Shown: one piece after another, positions 17,447 through 25,294 of the stretch | Numbering within the stretch: the first letter of the stretch is position 1 | Layout of the letters: every line of letters starts with the position of its first letter | Assembly: GCA_900543845.1 (NCBI GenBank) | Contig: UQTD01000002.1 | Span: 1 to 64,000 of the forward strand | DNA length: 64,000 bases | Source: an uncultured Collinsella sp. | Lineage (GTDB): Bacteria > Actinomycetota > Coriobacteriia > Coriobacteriales > Coriobacteriaceae | Reading direction: 5' to 3' | Position numbers and translations under genes: made by a program | The notes under the pieces: model-generated | The model's input: the letters and a program-made list of their open reading frames with translations, nothing else | What the model was told of the DNA's origin: nothing | Database searches by the model: none

Positions 17447-17570
17447 GGGTGCCGTAACGTTAAAGTTGAACTCTATGGTTTCTCAACAATTCACCATTCC
17501 CGCAGGTCAAGGCTAAAACCTCAAGTTCAACTTGACCCTTTAGAACCTTTAAGGTTCAAGTTGAGGTCGA
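17447..17570 (+). promoter_or_regulatory. Clustered dyad sites resembling MerR-family operators
   Basis: Three related words lie upstream of the secreted hydrolase: TTAAAGTTGAACTC (about 17459), CCTCAAGTTCAACTTGACC (17519-17537) and GGTTCAAGTTGAGGTC (17553-17568). The second is close to the CCTCAAGTTAACTTGAGG dyad I know as the SoxR box. GGTCAAG at 17505 also pairs with CTTGACC at 17531. A MerR-type regulator is inferred, but none is encoded nearby. Confidence 0.45.
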
Positions 17571-17627
17571 AAGCAGTAGTAGAATACACCTCGACCAATA
17601 ACCTACGATTGATTGCAGAGGGACTGG

Positions 17628-18761
17628 ATGCAGCATTCGAACCATCGCACCGCAGCGCTCATCGCGTCGAAGCCGGCTCGTATCATCACGAGCGCCGCGC
17701 TCGCCGTCGCGCTGACGGCCACGCCGATGCTCTCCCCCGTCGCGGCCTATGCCGCCTCGCAGGCAACGCAGGATCAGCTTTCCGCCGCCCAGAAAAAGAT
17801 CGAGGACGCCACGAGCGCCTACAACGACGCCCGAACCAAGCTCGAGGATCTGCAAAAGCAGATCGACTCCAATGAGGCGAACATCGATAAGATTGAGGCC
17901 GAGCTACCCGAGCAGCAGGCCAAGGCAAGCTCCGCCATGCGCGATCTGTATAAGTACCAGAAGGGCACCAGCCCCATCGTGAGCTTCCTGGTGAACACGC
18001 AGAGCTTGGGTGACTTTATCACCACCTGCAAATACACCAACCAGACTACGAGCTCGAGCGTCGACGAGATCGAAGAGCTTAACAAGATGCAGACCGAGCT
18101 CGAGCAGAACAAAACCGCCCTCGATCAGGCCAAGTCTCAGCTCGAGGGCGAGCAAAAGAATGCCGAGGATGCACTGGCGCAGGCTCAGCAGCTCCGCAGC
18201 GAGGCGCAGGCAAAGGCCGAGCAGGAAAATGCTGCCGAGCTGGCAAAGCTCGAGGCCGACAAGGCCGCTGCCGCCGAGAAGATCTCGGGCGAGGGTGTAA
18301 GCGGCAACAACTCCAACAGCCAGGCCAACAACGCCAACACCACCATCGACACCACGGTGAACAGCTCGAATAGCGGTAACTCCGATTACGACTCGTTCAT
18401 TAACGAGTGGACGAGCCGCATCGATAACTACCTTGCCGGCTCCCCCATGGCAGGCCAGGGCTACAACTTTGCCGTCGCCGCCTGGAATACCGGCGTCGAT
18501 CCCCGTTGGTCCCCCGCCATCGCCTGCATCGAGAGCAGCAAGGGCCTCTATTGCGCCGGCTCCTATAACGCCTGGGGCTGGAGTGCCCGCGGCGGTGGTT
18601 GGCGTAGCTTTGGTAGCTGGAGCGAGGGCGTCTCCGCCCACGTTGCCTACCTGGGCGCCAACTATGGTTCCACGCTTACTCCGGCAGCCGCCAAGAAGTA
18701 CTGCCCGCCCACGTGGCAGGACTGGTACAACAAGGTCGCCAATCAAATGAACCGTATTTAA
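17628..18761 (+). CDS. Secreted coiled-coil cell-wall hydrolase-like protein
   Basis: A 377-residue exported protein. A long signal sequence ending near VAAYA is followed by a CwlO/PcsB-like coiled coil (about residues 45-220, rich in Gln, Glu, Lys and Ala), then an Asn/Ser-rich linker. A C-terminal lysozyme-like domain has IACIESSKGLYC with a candidate catalytic Glu, then NAWGWSARGGGW and SEGVSAHVAYLG. It probably cleaves peptidoglycan glycan strands outside the cell. The ATG at 17628 has AGAGGGA upstream. Confidence 0.8.
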   Translation: MQHSNHRTAALIASKPARIITSAALAVALTATPMLSPVAAYAASQATQDQLSAAQKKIEDATSAYNDARTKLEDLQKQIDSNEANIDKIEAELPEQQAKASSAMRDLYKYQKGTSPIVSFLVNTQSLGDFITTCKYTNQTTSSSVDEIEELNKMQTELEQNKTALDQAKSQLEGEQKNAEDALAQAQQLRSEAQAKAEQENAAELAKLEADKAAAAEKISGEGVSGNNSNSQANNANTTIDTTVNSSNSGNSDYDSFINEWTSRIDNYLAGSPMAGQGYNFAVAAWNTGVDPRWSPAIACIESSKGLYCAGSYNAWGWSARGGGWRSFGSWSEGVSAHVAYLGANYGSTLTPAAAKKYCPPTWQDWYNKVANQMNRI

Positions 18762-18771
18762 GTGCAACTGC

Positions 18772-18798
18772 AAAGGGGCCCCAAACGGGGCCCCTTTT
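18772..18798 (+). terminator. Terminator after the cell-wall hydrolase
   Basis: AAAGGGGCCCC and GGGGCCCCTTT form an 11-bp stem with an AAAC loop and trailing TTTT. It is shared with the converging kinase gene. Confidence 0.9.
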
Positions 18799-18805
18799 CG
18801 ATTCT

Positions 18806-20206
18806 CTAGGAGACGATACCGGTCGCGTTGCCGATAACAACGACGACGCACATGACGGCAAACATAAACCCGAGCGCCTTGAACCATAGTTCGACAAAAG
18901 CACTCCCCCGATACCGACCGAGCACGGGAAAACGACGTCGAAGCCTACGCCGGTCGAGCATTCCGAATGTAATGAGCAACACCAGGCCATCGACCATAAA
19001 GAAATACTCAAGCGCCAAAAACCACGTTGGATAGTTTCGGTTTTCGCCCGTTGGCGTAAATACCGCAAAATGGCTGCCCATCAGCAGCAACAATGTTGTC
19101 GCATAGACGCATCCATTCCATATGCGCCCCACGGGCTCGGGGATACGCGAGAGCAGACGCACACATTTGGATGTCACGGGAGAGACGATCGAACGCCGGC
19201 TTGCAGAAGACGGAAGCGTGAGGGCAACCGGCTGCTGTACCCGCTGCACCTGTGGCACCGCGGCCCGGGGCACGCTGGCAGCAGAAAAGGTCACGGGCGA
19301 CGGTGCAGGGAGACATAGCTCATATGCCGCACGCGCAGCATGCCCCAGTGCCTTTGCACTCGCAAAGCGCTTAGCGGGATCGAGCGCCATCGCCATGCAA
19401 ATCACATCCGCCAGCGGAACGGGAATGCCATGCGCCTCGCATTGCTCGCGCATGTCACGCCCAGGCTTGGGGTCAGTTCCCGTCAGGCAAAAGAACAGCA
19501 GCGCGCCAAGCGCGTAAATATCGCTGCGGACGCTCGTTTGCCCAAACCCAAACTGCTCGGGCGGCGCATAGGAACGCGTGCCAAACTTGACGGTGTCGGC
19601 GTCGGCGCCATCGCGCCAAACGCGCGCAATTCCCAGGTCAATAATCACCAGCGAGGAAAAGGTCATGCCGGCATCGGTCGCGTATCTCACGCCCGATACG
19701 ATGATGTTCGAGGGTTTAAGGTCGCGGTGGATTACCGGCATCCCCGGCTCCCCCGCAGCTGCAAAACCAGCATGCAGCTCGCCCACCGCTTCACACAGAA
19801 CGGGATACAGCCCGCGGGCATAATCGGGCGTCGTCCCCAAGCGTCCCACCAGGGCCTCGAGTGTCTCGCCTTCGACATACTCCATCACCACGTCAAGCTC
19901 GTCGCCCACACGGCGGCAATCGACGATTCGGGGCAAGTGCTCAAAACGACGACCGGCGCGCTGGGCCGCAAACAGGCGCTCATATGCTCCGCCAATCTGC
20001 ACCGAAGCATCGATGCGCTTGCGGACAAAGGGACCGAGAGACCCGCCGCCAGAGCCCTCAAAATAGACGAGTTCGGTCGTCTCGACATCCGAGCACTTGA
20101 GCACGCGCTCCACACGATAGCTGTCATCGCGGTCGAGCGACGCCAAATGCTCGACAAGTGAAGCAGTCAGCTCGTCATCGGAATATGTTGGGCTCTGAGT
20201 ATCCAT
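18806..20206 (-). CDS. Membrane-anchored Ser/Thr protein kinase
   Basis: A 466-residue Hanks-type kinase. The catalytic loop HRDLKPSNII, the metal-binding motif as DLGIA rather than DFG, and the activation segment YAPPEQFGFG are clear. A flexible linker and two hydrophobic segments near the C-terminus suggest membrane attachment with no large extracellular sensor domain. The glycine-rich loop is unusual (FEGSGGGSLG). I prefer the ATG at 20206, after a strong hairpin; earlier Met codons at 20215 and 20218 and a longer frame exist. It is downstream of an HTH protein and a lipoprotein. Confidence 0.85.
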   Translation of the reverse strand: MDTQSPTYSDDELTASLVEHLASLDRDDSYRVERVLKCSDVETTELVYFEGSGGGSLGPFVRKRIDASVQIGGAYERLFAAQRAGRRFEHLPRIVDCRRVGDELDVVMEYVEGETLEALVGRLGTTPDYARGLYPVLCEAVGELHAGFAAAGEPGMPVIHRDLKPSNIIVSGVRYATDAGMTFSSLVIIDLGIARVWRDGADADTVKFGTRSYAPPEQFGFGQTSVRSDIYALGALLFFCLTGTDPKPGRDMREQCEAHGIPVPLADVICMAMALDPAKRFASAKALGHAARAAYELCLPAPSPVTFSAASVPRAAVPQVQRVQQPVALTLPSSASRRSIVSPVTSKCVRLLSRIPEPVGRIWNGCVYATTLLLLMGSHFAVFTPTGENRNYPTWFLALEYFFMVDGLVLLITFGMLDRRRLRRRFPVLGRYRGSAFVELWFKALGFMFAVMCVVVVIGNATGIVS

Positions 20207-20224
20207 GGTGCCCATCATAACGCA

Positions 20225-20254
20225 GGGTGCGGACACCCCATGGTGTCCGCACCC
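20225..20254 (-). other. Perfect hairpin between HTH and kinase genes
   Basis: GGGTGCGGACACC and GGTGTCCGCACCC form a 13-bp perfect stem with a CCAT loop, without a T-run, about 20 bases before the kinase start. It may set the expression ratio within the operon by partial termination or mRNA stabilisation. Confidence 0.6.
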
Positions 20255-20305
20255 CGATCGTTTGCATGGCTGCTCTGGTGACACCGCCGGCTCAGCCATC
20301 GACCA

Positions 20306-20728
20306 CTAACTCACCGTTTCCTCGCCAAAGCGATATAGCTCTTCATTGACCTTTTGGAGGCTACAGCCACGGTCGATGCAAAAGATAATGATTGCATCGC
20401 GACGGTCCTTACAGTTGAGGACGCTCACTCCGGCAGCCGTCAGAGCGCGGTTGGTCTCCTTCATCGACAGCGCCATTGCAAAGGCAATCTGCAGCACCTT
20501 ATTGCGACTCGGATGCCGCGCACCGGTAAAAATCTGATAGCCAAAGGTCTCGTTGAGGTCGGCCATACGCACCACACGCGAGCGCTCGAGCCCCTTCTCT
20601 TGCAGCAACTGCTTTAAGTAATCCGAAAGCGACGGGGCGGCAAAGTCGTGCTCTTTGATATAGCCATCGATGTTTGGCGCGTCGAGGAGTTCATTGAGTA
20701 ACTCGTCCGTCAGCTTTTTATTGGGCAT
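20306..20728 (-). CDS. Helix-turn-helix-like protein upstream of kinase
   Basis: A 140-residue soluble protein. The middle part, with YLKQLLQEKGLERSRVVRMA and ETFGYQIFTGARHPSRNKVL, reads like an XRE-type helix-turn-helix. The C-terminal part (GCSLQKVNEELYRFGEETV) is helical. GGGAGGTGAGG precedes the ATG. It is followed on the same strand by the Ser/Thr kinase, so it may be a kinase partner or substrate as well as a DNA-binding protein. Confidence 0.65.
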   Translation of the reverse strand: MPNKKLTDELLNELLDAPNIDGYIKEHDFAAPSLSDYLKQLLQEKGLERSRVVRMADLNETFGYQIFTGARHPSRNKVLQIAFAMALSMKETNRALTAAGVSVLNCKDRRDAIIIFCIDRGCSLQKVNEELYRFGEETVS

Positions 20729-20767
20729 ACGACCTCACCTCCCATACGGCGCAACGGTAGCGACATG

Positions 20768-21310
20768 TTAGGCCAGCACCCAGCTTGCAGCAGCAGACTT
20801 ATCAAACACGTTGGCAAAATAGAGAGCCTTCTTGATGTCACCATCAAAGTAGATATTGCCCGCCACGGAGCCACCGGCGGCAAGGGTACCAGACTGCAGC
20901 TCATCGGAACCCTCGCTGTAATAACCCTGGTTCTGCTGCGCACCGTTGGCGTCCTCGCCCTTCCAGTCGTAGATATTGTAATCTGCGCCCTCATCGCCAT
21001 TGTTGACGTACGTGACGTGAATACCCGTCATGGTCGAACCGTCATAATTTGTAAGGCCGGGCTGGACGGAATCGACGACGACGGAAAGGCCAGCAGTCGT
21101 GGTCACCGTCGTGCCAACAGCCAGGTCAGTCGTAGGCTGCTCTTCCTTCTTCGTCTCTTCCTTCTTGTCGCCATCGCCGGCATCCTCGGTGACGGTCGCC
21201 TTATCGCTACCGCAACCGGCAAGAAGACCGGCAGTCCCCAAGGCAACAGTGGCGAATGCGCCAAGTGCAGCGCGACGGCTCAGCAGCACTTCGTTTTCGA
21301 GCTTATTCAT
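20768..21310 (-). CDS. DUF4352-type lipoprotein
   Basis: A protein of about 180 residues with a twin-arginine-like start (LSRRAALGAF) and a lipobox LLAGC that should be lipidated. A charged Asp/Glu/Lys linker follows, then a beta-rich domain (about 70-180) with TTTAGLSVVVDSV and MTGIHVTYVNNG, like the immunoglobulin-like DUF4352 family. It is the first gene of the lipoprotein, HTH, kinase operon. GGAAGG favours the second of two adjacent ATGs, at 21310. Confidence 0.75.
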   Translation of the reverse strand: MNKLENEVLLSRRAALGAFATVALGTAGLLAGCGSDKATVTEDAGDGDKKEETKKEEQPTTDLAVGTTVTTTAGLSVVVDSVQPGLTNYDGSTMTGIHVTYVNNGDEGADYNIYDWKGEDANGAQQNQGYYSEGSDELQSGTLAAGGSVAGNIYFDGDIKKALYFANVFDKSAAASWVLA

Positions 21311-21381
21311 CATGCATCCTTCCTACGATCCGGCTACCGCGCCGGCACACAGCACATCGTAGAAGGCAGCGAGCTCAAATT

Positions 21382-21400
21382 CATTAGCTGGGAGCTAATG
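21382..21400. other. Small palindrome upstream of the lipoprotein operon
   Basis: CATTAGC and GCTAATG form a 7-bp dyad with a 5-base spacer about 70 bases before the lipoprotein start, a possible operator. The rest of 21311-21632 shows no supportable gene. Confidence 0.35.
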
Positions 21401-21632
21401 GGGGTTTGTAAGCCAGATTGGTACTGGATTGAGAAGATGCCTGTTCAGATGGAGCGGTGATTGAGGCTGCAGCTTGATACCAAAGCGCCCTTTCCGCGCC
21501 TCTGGCCGACGTTAGCCGCACCCCTCTCACCTGCAAGATGCCCATGAGGGGGGCTGCCCGTCGAAGATAGCGCGCGCATGGTGTTCGACGATTCCGTCGC
21601 CCCGCTATCGAATAAAAGGTATGGTCCTAAGA

Positions 21633-21728
21633 TCACTCAGGCAATAAAGCAATAGCGCTGCGGTATATCTCCCCGTGCTTTAAGTCGGCATCAGCCACCT
21701 CAGGCAAGCGATTCAAATCACGGCACCC
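21633..21728 (-). pseudogene. In-frame coding-like extension after the ADP-ribosylglycohydrolase stop
   Basis: Beyond the amber stop at 21729-21731 the same frame stays open for 31 more codons, to a TGA at 21633. The translation (GCRDLNRLPEVADADLKHGE, then IYRSAIALLPE) has an ordinary protein composition. It may be the original C-terminus cut off by a recent TAG mutation, or chance. Confidence 0.35.
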
Positions 21729-22832
21729 CTATGCCAGCTCGCGAAGCCTCCCGAGCGCCAGCCTGAACCACTCCAGATCGTCCTTATCAGGCACGCTATC
21801 GTACTTCCAGTGCGTTATATAGCGCCACCGAGAGAAGACGCCGCTGCCCAGAAGCCCAACGTCGTCTATGGTGTCTATGTCCTCTCGCAGTCCTTCGGCC
21901 GTACCGGAGCGCGGATATGCCCCGGCAAAGGCCTCGCCACAGTCCATGTGCCAACCCAGGCCGAACATGTCATGGGCCAACGCGTGGAAGTCGCGGGTGG
22001 GACCGTCCAGCGAATCCTCGAAGCGCTTAACGAACCTGCACAGGTCATCACCGTAAGCCCCGCCGAACAAATAAGGCTCAATCACGTCCTTGCCGCGCAA
22101 GGCCTCTAACCACTCGGTCGGAATGCCCTCGTATACGTACAGGATGCCGGCCAATCCACCGGCCACGCAAGCCGTGGTGTCGGTATCGTCGCCCAGGTTC
22201 ACGGCGGTCAGTACGCAGTCGCGGTAGTTGTCGGTATGTTCTAGGCACCAGATGGCGGCGTGGTAAGTATCCCACACGTAACCGCCGCTGGCACCAGCTC
22301 TGTCCTCACTCTCGCAGCCGGCGTGCCCGCTGTAAAGCACCTCGCGGGCATAGGCGATCATGTCCACGCAGGCCTGGCAGCAGTCGTCGGTAGCGTGGGT
22401 GATCGCGCTGACCTCCCTTATGTCGCAGTCGGAGCATTCCATAAACACCATAGGCAGGCAACGCATGAGCGAGCCGTTGCCCTTGCTGTATTCGCTTGTG
22501 AGCCCGCAACCCGTATCGAGCGCCTGCCTGGTGGCGTTGCCGTAGTCGAAGACGTTCCCGTCGGCGGTGTATGCGCCTTCGTTTATCCAATTGCGGAACT
22601 TGACGAGGATATCGTCGCAATTGATATCGCCCAGCTCGCGGTAGCTGTCGCACAGCGCGAGCGCCATGGACGTGTCGTCGCTCCATGTGCCCGCAGGCTG
22701 GTTGTGCGTGCCGCGGCCCACCATGTCCGTGCAGGTAAAGCTGCCGCGCGGCCTGAACTCGTAGGGCACGCCGAGCGCATCGCCCACGGCCATGCCGTAC
22801 ACGCAGTCCCTCACCGTCCGTAACAAGCCCAT
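21729..22832 (-). CDS. ADP-ribosylglycohydrolase family protein
   Basis: A 367-residue member of the ARH/DraG family, which removes ADP-ribose from proteins or nucleic acids using a binuclear magnesium site. Motifs are GDALGVPYEFRPRG, TWSDDTSMALAL (metal-binding Asp pair) and GDDTDTTACVAGGLAG, so it appears catalytically intact. It starts 9 to 10 bases after the GIY-YIG nuclease gene, which suggests joint expression. ATG at 22832 is preferred; an in-frame GTG at 22841 is possible. The stop codon is amber, with a coding-like continuation. Confidence 0.85.
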   Translation of the reverse strand: MGLLRTVRDCVYGMAVGDALGVPYEFRPRGSFTCTDMVGRGTHNQPAGTWSDDTSMALALCDSYRELGDINCDDILVKFRNWINEGAYTADGNVFDYGNATRQALDTGCGLTSEYSKGNGSLMRCLPMVFMECSDCDIREVSAITHATDDCCQACVDMIAYAREVLYSGHAGCESEDRAGASGGYVWDTYHAAIWCLEHTDNYRDCVLTAVNLGDDTDTTACVAGGLAGILYVYEGIPTEWLEALRGKDVIEPYLFGGAYGDDLCRFVKRFEDSLDGPTRDFHALAHDMFGLGWHMDCGEAFAGAYPRSGTAEGLREDIDTIDDVGLLGSGVFSRWRYITHWKYDSVPDKDDLEWFRLALGRLRELA

Positions 22833-22841
22833 GGCGCGCAC

Positions 22842-23765
22842 CTAGTTCCAGTTCATGCCGAACTTGCGCGAGCAAAGCACGTCTTTCCAGTGACTCTCGC
22901 GCTCGCACACCTCGGCGGTGGTCATCTTGGTGTCGCACACCTCTAGAATGGAGTAGGTGAAGTTTTCCATGATGTACCCAGTTCCGTGCTCGGCCACGAT
23001 GGCCTTGAACTCCTTGTTGCCGCCAGTCGGGTCCATGGGGTTGGCATAGGCGCTCCAGCGCTGCCAGATACCCAAGTCCGCGCCCGCGTCCTTCTTGCTG
23101 TCGCCCGAGGCCGAACCCACGTAGAGTTTCCCCGTCGCGGTGTCGGTGATGCAGTAGACGCCCTTCACGTTGTCCAGCGCCCAGTACCAGTCGGAGCCCA
23201 CGCTGGCGATAACGGCCTGCAAGGTCTTGTGGTCGATGCACACGTACTTGTAGCCAGGAAAAGGGGCAACGTTGCCCAGGCTCATCGAGTACTCGTACAC
23301 TACGGGCTCGAAGTCGTGCATCGTGTTCTCGTAGAACTTGTTGTAGATGTCGCGCCCGATAGGCTTCTTCAACTTGATGATGAGGCGCTTGATGTAGGCC
23401 TCGTAGTCGGGAAGAAGCGTCAACTTGTAGCCCACGCCGCCCAGCACCTCGGGTACTGCCTTCTCCACTTTGTGCATGCCGCCGAAGATGAAGTACTCGG
23501 GCCCGTAGGTGTAGTACTGTGCGAACGAGAGTAGGTAATCCGCATGGTTGAGGTTGTTATTCGCTTGTCCCGTCGCGCTCCTCCACGCGTTCATCTCGTA
23601 CCATCGCGAGCCGCTATCGGTCTTCTCGGGGGTCGAGGTGTCCTTCAGCAGCATGTCGTACGCGCGCACGTTCACGTCGCCAGCATTCATGTTGAATTTG
23701 ATCTTTGTCTTCTCTGGGTGCGCCACCGGCATCAAATCCCTGAGCGTTATAACAGCATTTCCCAT
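22842..23765 (-). CDS. GIY-YIG nuclease domain protein
   Basis: A 307-residue protein. The C-terminal third (about 200-305) is a GIY-YIG-type nuclease: GVYCITDTATGKLYVGSASG gives the two beta-strand motifs, IWQRWSAYAN carries the catalytic Arg region, and CERESHWKDVLCSRKFGMN the downstream Glu and Asn. The N-terminal 200 residues, with DYLLSFAQYYTYGPEYFIFG and many aromatics, are not recognised and may read modified DNA or bind a partner. CGGAAT precedes the ATG. It pairs with the ADP-ribosylglycohydrolase gene. Confidence 0.75.
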   Translation of the reverse strand: MGNAVITLRDLMPVAHPEKTKIKFNMNAGDVNVRAYDMLLKDTSTPEKTDSGSRWYEMNAWRSATGQANNNLNHADYLLSFAQYYTYGPEYFIFGGMHKVEKAVPEVLGGVGYKLTLLPDYEAYIKRLIIKLKKPIGRDIYNKFYENTMHDFEPVVYEYSMSLGNVAPFPGYKYVCIDHKTLQAVIASVGSDWYWALDNVKGVYCITDTATGKLYVGSASGDSKKDAGADLGIWQRWSAYANPMDPTGGNKEFKAIVAEHGTGYIMENFTYSILEVCDTKMTTAEVCERESHWKDVLCSRKFGMNWN

Positions 23766-23780
23766 GTTAATTCCGCCGTT

Positions 23781-24207
23781 TCAGTTTGAAAAGCCTGTAG
23801 GTCGAATCATACCACTCGCTTTCCAGACGAAAATTAGCGCTCGGCTAACCGCTCTGCTGTTGTCGTTTCTTATGGCGAAGAAGAGCACGAAGCCGATAAG
23901 CCCCGCGCCCGTGTTTATGCCTTGTTTGGCGATTGTTCGTGATGTGCCCGCACGGCTATTTTTGGTGAATAATCCGAAAGTAAGGAAGATAAGTGCGAAT
24001 CATCCACGCCACCATCCGTCTCGCCCGCACTCGGGCAATACGCAGTGCCCGCTCCTGATCGGCCGTCCCTAGCGCCGGCGCGAACTCTTAGATGGCGTCT
24101 TTTGCGCTCATCACCTTGCGGAAGACGGTCGCGTCCTGCTTGCCGATGGGAATCGCGATCTTCTTGCCGCCCGCGCGTCGCACTCCGTCTTGAACAACAT
24201 GTCCCAT
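23781..24207 (-). pseudogene. Decayed gene remnant(s)
   Basis: This 480-base gap holds broken coding-like segments on the minus strand. A 39-codon frame at 24207-24088 has a good AGGGGGCGG site and ends GKKIAIPIGKQDATVFRK, then VMSAKDAI. After its TAA the same frame continues with RALRIARVRARRMVAWMIRT. A frame shift leads to a 72-codon open stretch without a start (23999-23781) encoding two hydrophobic segments, including GAGLIGFVLFFAIR. The best reading is a degenerate membrane-protein gene. The parent family was not recognised. Confidence 0.35.
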
Positions 24208-24245
24208 CCGCCCCCTCGCCTCATCCTCAAAAGGCTCGTCGAAGC

Positions 24246-24569
24246 CTAGCCCACCGTGACGGATTCCCCGGTAAAGGTGCTAACGAGCAGCAAAACAAAG
24301 AACACAAGGTAGCCGATGCTCAACAGGTAGGCGGTAACCAAAAAGACAATCCATCCCACATCGGTCTTGCCGTCGGCACGACGTTGCTCGCGATTGCGGC
24401 AGAGCCAAATCGTCACGCCAATAGCCACAATCAGCAGCACGAGCGCCGCTGCGGCCAGCCCGGCAAGCACAAACATCAAGCCAACGCTCACGACGATGAC
24501 CGGAATCAGCAGCAAGCCACACCCGCATCCACCCGGACTATACACGGCAGTCTGTCGGCGTCGTTCCAT
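24246..24569 (-). CDS. Small membrane protein
   Basis: A 107-residue protein with a Gly/Cys-rich cytoplasmic-looking N-terminus (SPGGCGCG) and three hydrophobic segments: LLLIPVIVVSVGLMFVL, ALVLLIVAIGVTIWL and IVFLVTAYLLSIGYLVFF. The ATG at 24569 has TTGGAGTGACG upstream; a longer frame exists but lacks a site. No family was recognised. It lies 30 bases downstream of the HigA antitoxin gene on the same strand. Confidence 0.6.
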   Translation of the reverse strand: MERRRQTAVYSPGGCGCGLLLIPVIVVSVGLMFVLAGLAAAALVLLIVAIGVTIWLCRNREQRRADGKTDVGWIVFLVTAYLLSIGYLVFFVLLLVSTFTGESVTVG

Positions 24570-24598
24570 CGTCACTCCAACCTCAATATCTTTGAGCA

Positions 24599-24940
24599 CT
24601 ACAACGCAACGGCCCGCTGAACGGGAACAATCTTATCCAGCTCCGGCTCGATGCGCCTCTTCTCTGCCTCGAGGTCAAACGCCATCTGAGCGCGAAGCCA
24701 ATAGCCATCCGTTAGGCCAAAGTAGCGGCAAAGGCGAAGATCGGTGTCAGCCGTAACACGACGCCTTCCCAAAATAATCTGCCCAATACGCTGTGCCGGA
24801 ATTCCGGTCTCCTTAGCAAGGCGATATTGAGAAATGCCCATAGGAACAAGAAATTCCTCTTTGAGAAGTTCACCAGGAGTCACCGGCGACAGCAAATCGG
24901 GCGCGGTCTCATCACTTGTGATAATCGACGATTTCGACAT
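24599..24940 (-). CDS. higA: HigA-type antitoxin
   Basis: A 113-residue XRE-family addiction-module antidote. TPGELLKEEFLVPMGISQ, then YRLAKETGIPAQRIGQIILG, is the characteristic HigA/VapI helix-turn-helix, and FGLTDGYWLRAQMAFDLE follows. It should bind and neutralise the adjacent toxin and repress the operon. The ATG at 24940 gives a 29-base overlap with the toxin gene, with toxin first as usual for higBA. Confidence 0.88.
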   Translation of the reverse strand: MSKSSIITSDETAPDLLSPVTPGELLKEEFLVPMGISQYRLAKETGIPAQRIGQIILGRRRVTADTDLRLCRYFGLTDGYWLRAQMAFDLEAEKRRIEPELDKIVPVQRAVAL

Positions 24941-25193
24941 TCCAAGCCATCCCCTGTCTCCACTCAAAACAGACCCGATAGCGCTCATTAACACGGATGC
25001 TATATTGACCAGCGCGATCGCCCTTCAACGCTTCAAGACGATTGCCTGGCGGAACGCGAAGATCATCAAGCGAAGCGCAGATCTGCAGTTGGCGAATCTT
25101 CCTCAAGGCGACCCGCTCAAAAGGAATGAACTTCCTAATCCGCACACCCATTGCGAAGCGTTCAGTGTCTTCATCTTTATATGATGCAATCAT
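24912..25193 (-). CDS. higB: HigB/RelE-type toxin
   Basis: A 93-residue ribosome-dependent mRNA interferase of the HigB (RelE superfamily) type. LRKIRQLQICASLDDLRVPP, LEALKGDRAGQYSIRVN and RYRVCFEWRQG match the family core; the C-terminus is VEIVDYHK. It is translated before the antitoxin and overlaps it. A perfect dyad operator lies 12 bases upstream. Confidence 0.9.
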   Translation of the reverse strand: MIASYKDEDTERFAMGVRIRKFIPFERVALRKIRQLQICASLDDLRVPPGNRLEALKGDRAGQYSIRVNERYRVCFEWRQGMAWNVEIVDYHK

Positions 25194-25204
25194 AGTATCG
25201 CCTT

Positions 25205-25250
25205 ACGTTAATAACGTCAAACGTTTCTATAGACTTACATCTCTATTATA
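25205..25250 (-). promoter_or_regulatory. higBA operator dyad and -10
   Basis: ACGTTAATAACGT (25205-25217) is a perfect 6-1-6 dyad just before higB. A TATAAT on the minus strand (25250-25245) lies upstream. The arrangement fits autoregulation by HigA. No good -35 was found. Confidence 0.6.
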
Positions 25251-25294
25251 CCGTACATCTGTTCGTGTTTTCTAGAGCAGGTATCCTTCGCCAA

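Noticed and set aside
20765..21460. Plus-strand frame of 231 codons opposite the lipoprotein gene
   Set aside because: The minus strand has a lipobox, a folded domain and operon context. The plus frame lacks a start signal and family features.
23766..25260. The accessory patch considered as a prophage remnant
   Set aside because: No phage structural, integrase or lysis genes are present, and no att-like repeats were found at its edges.
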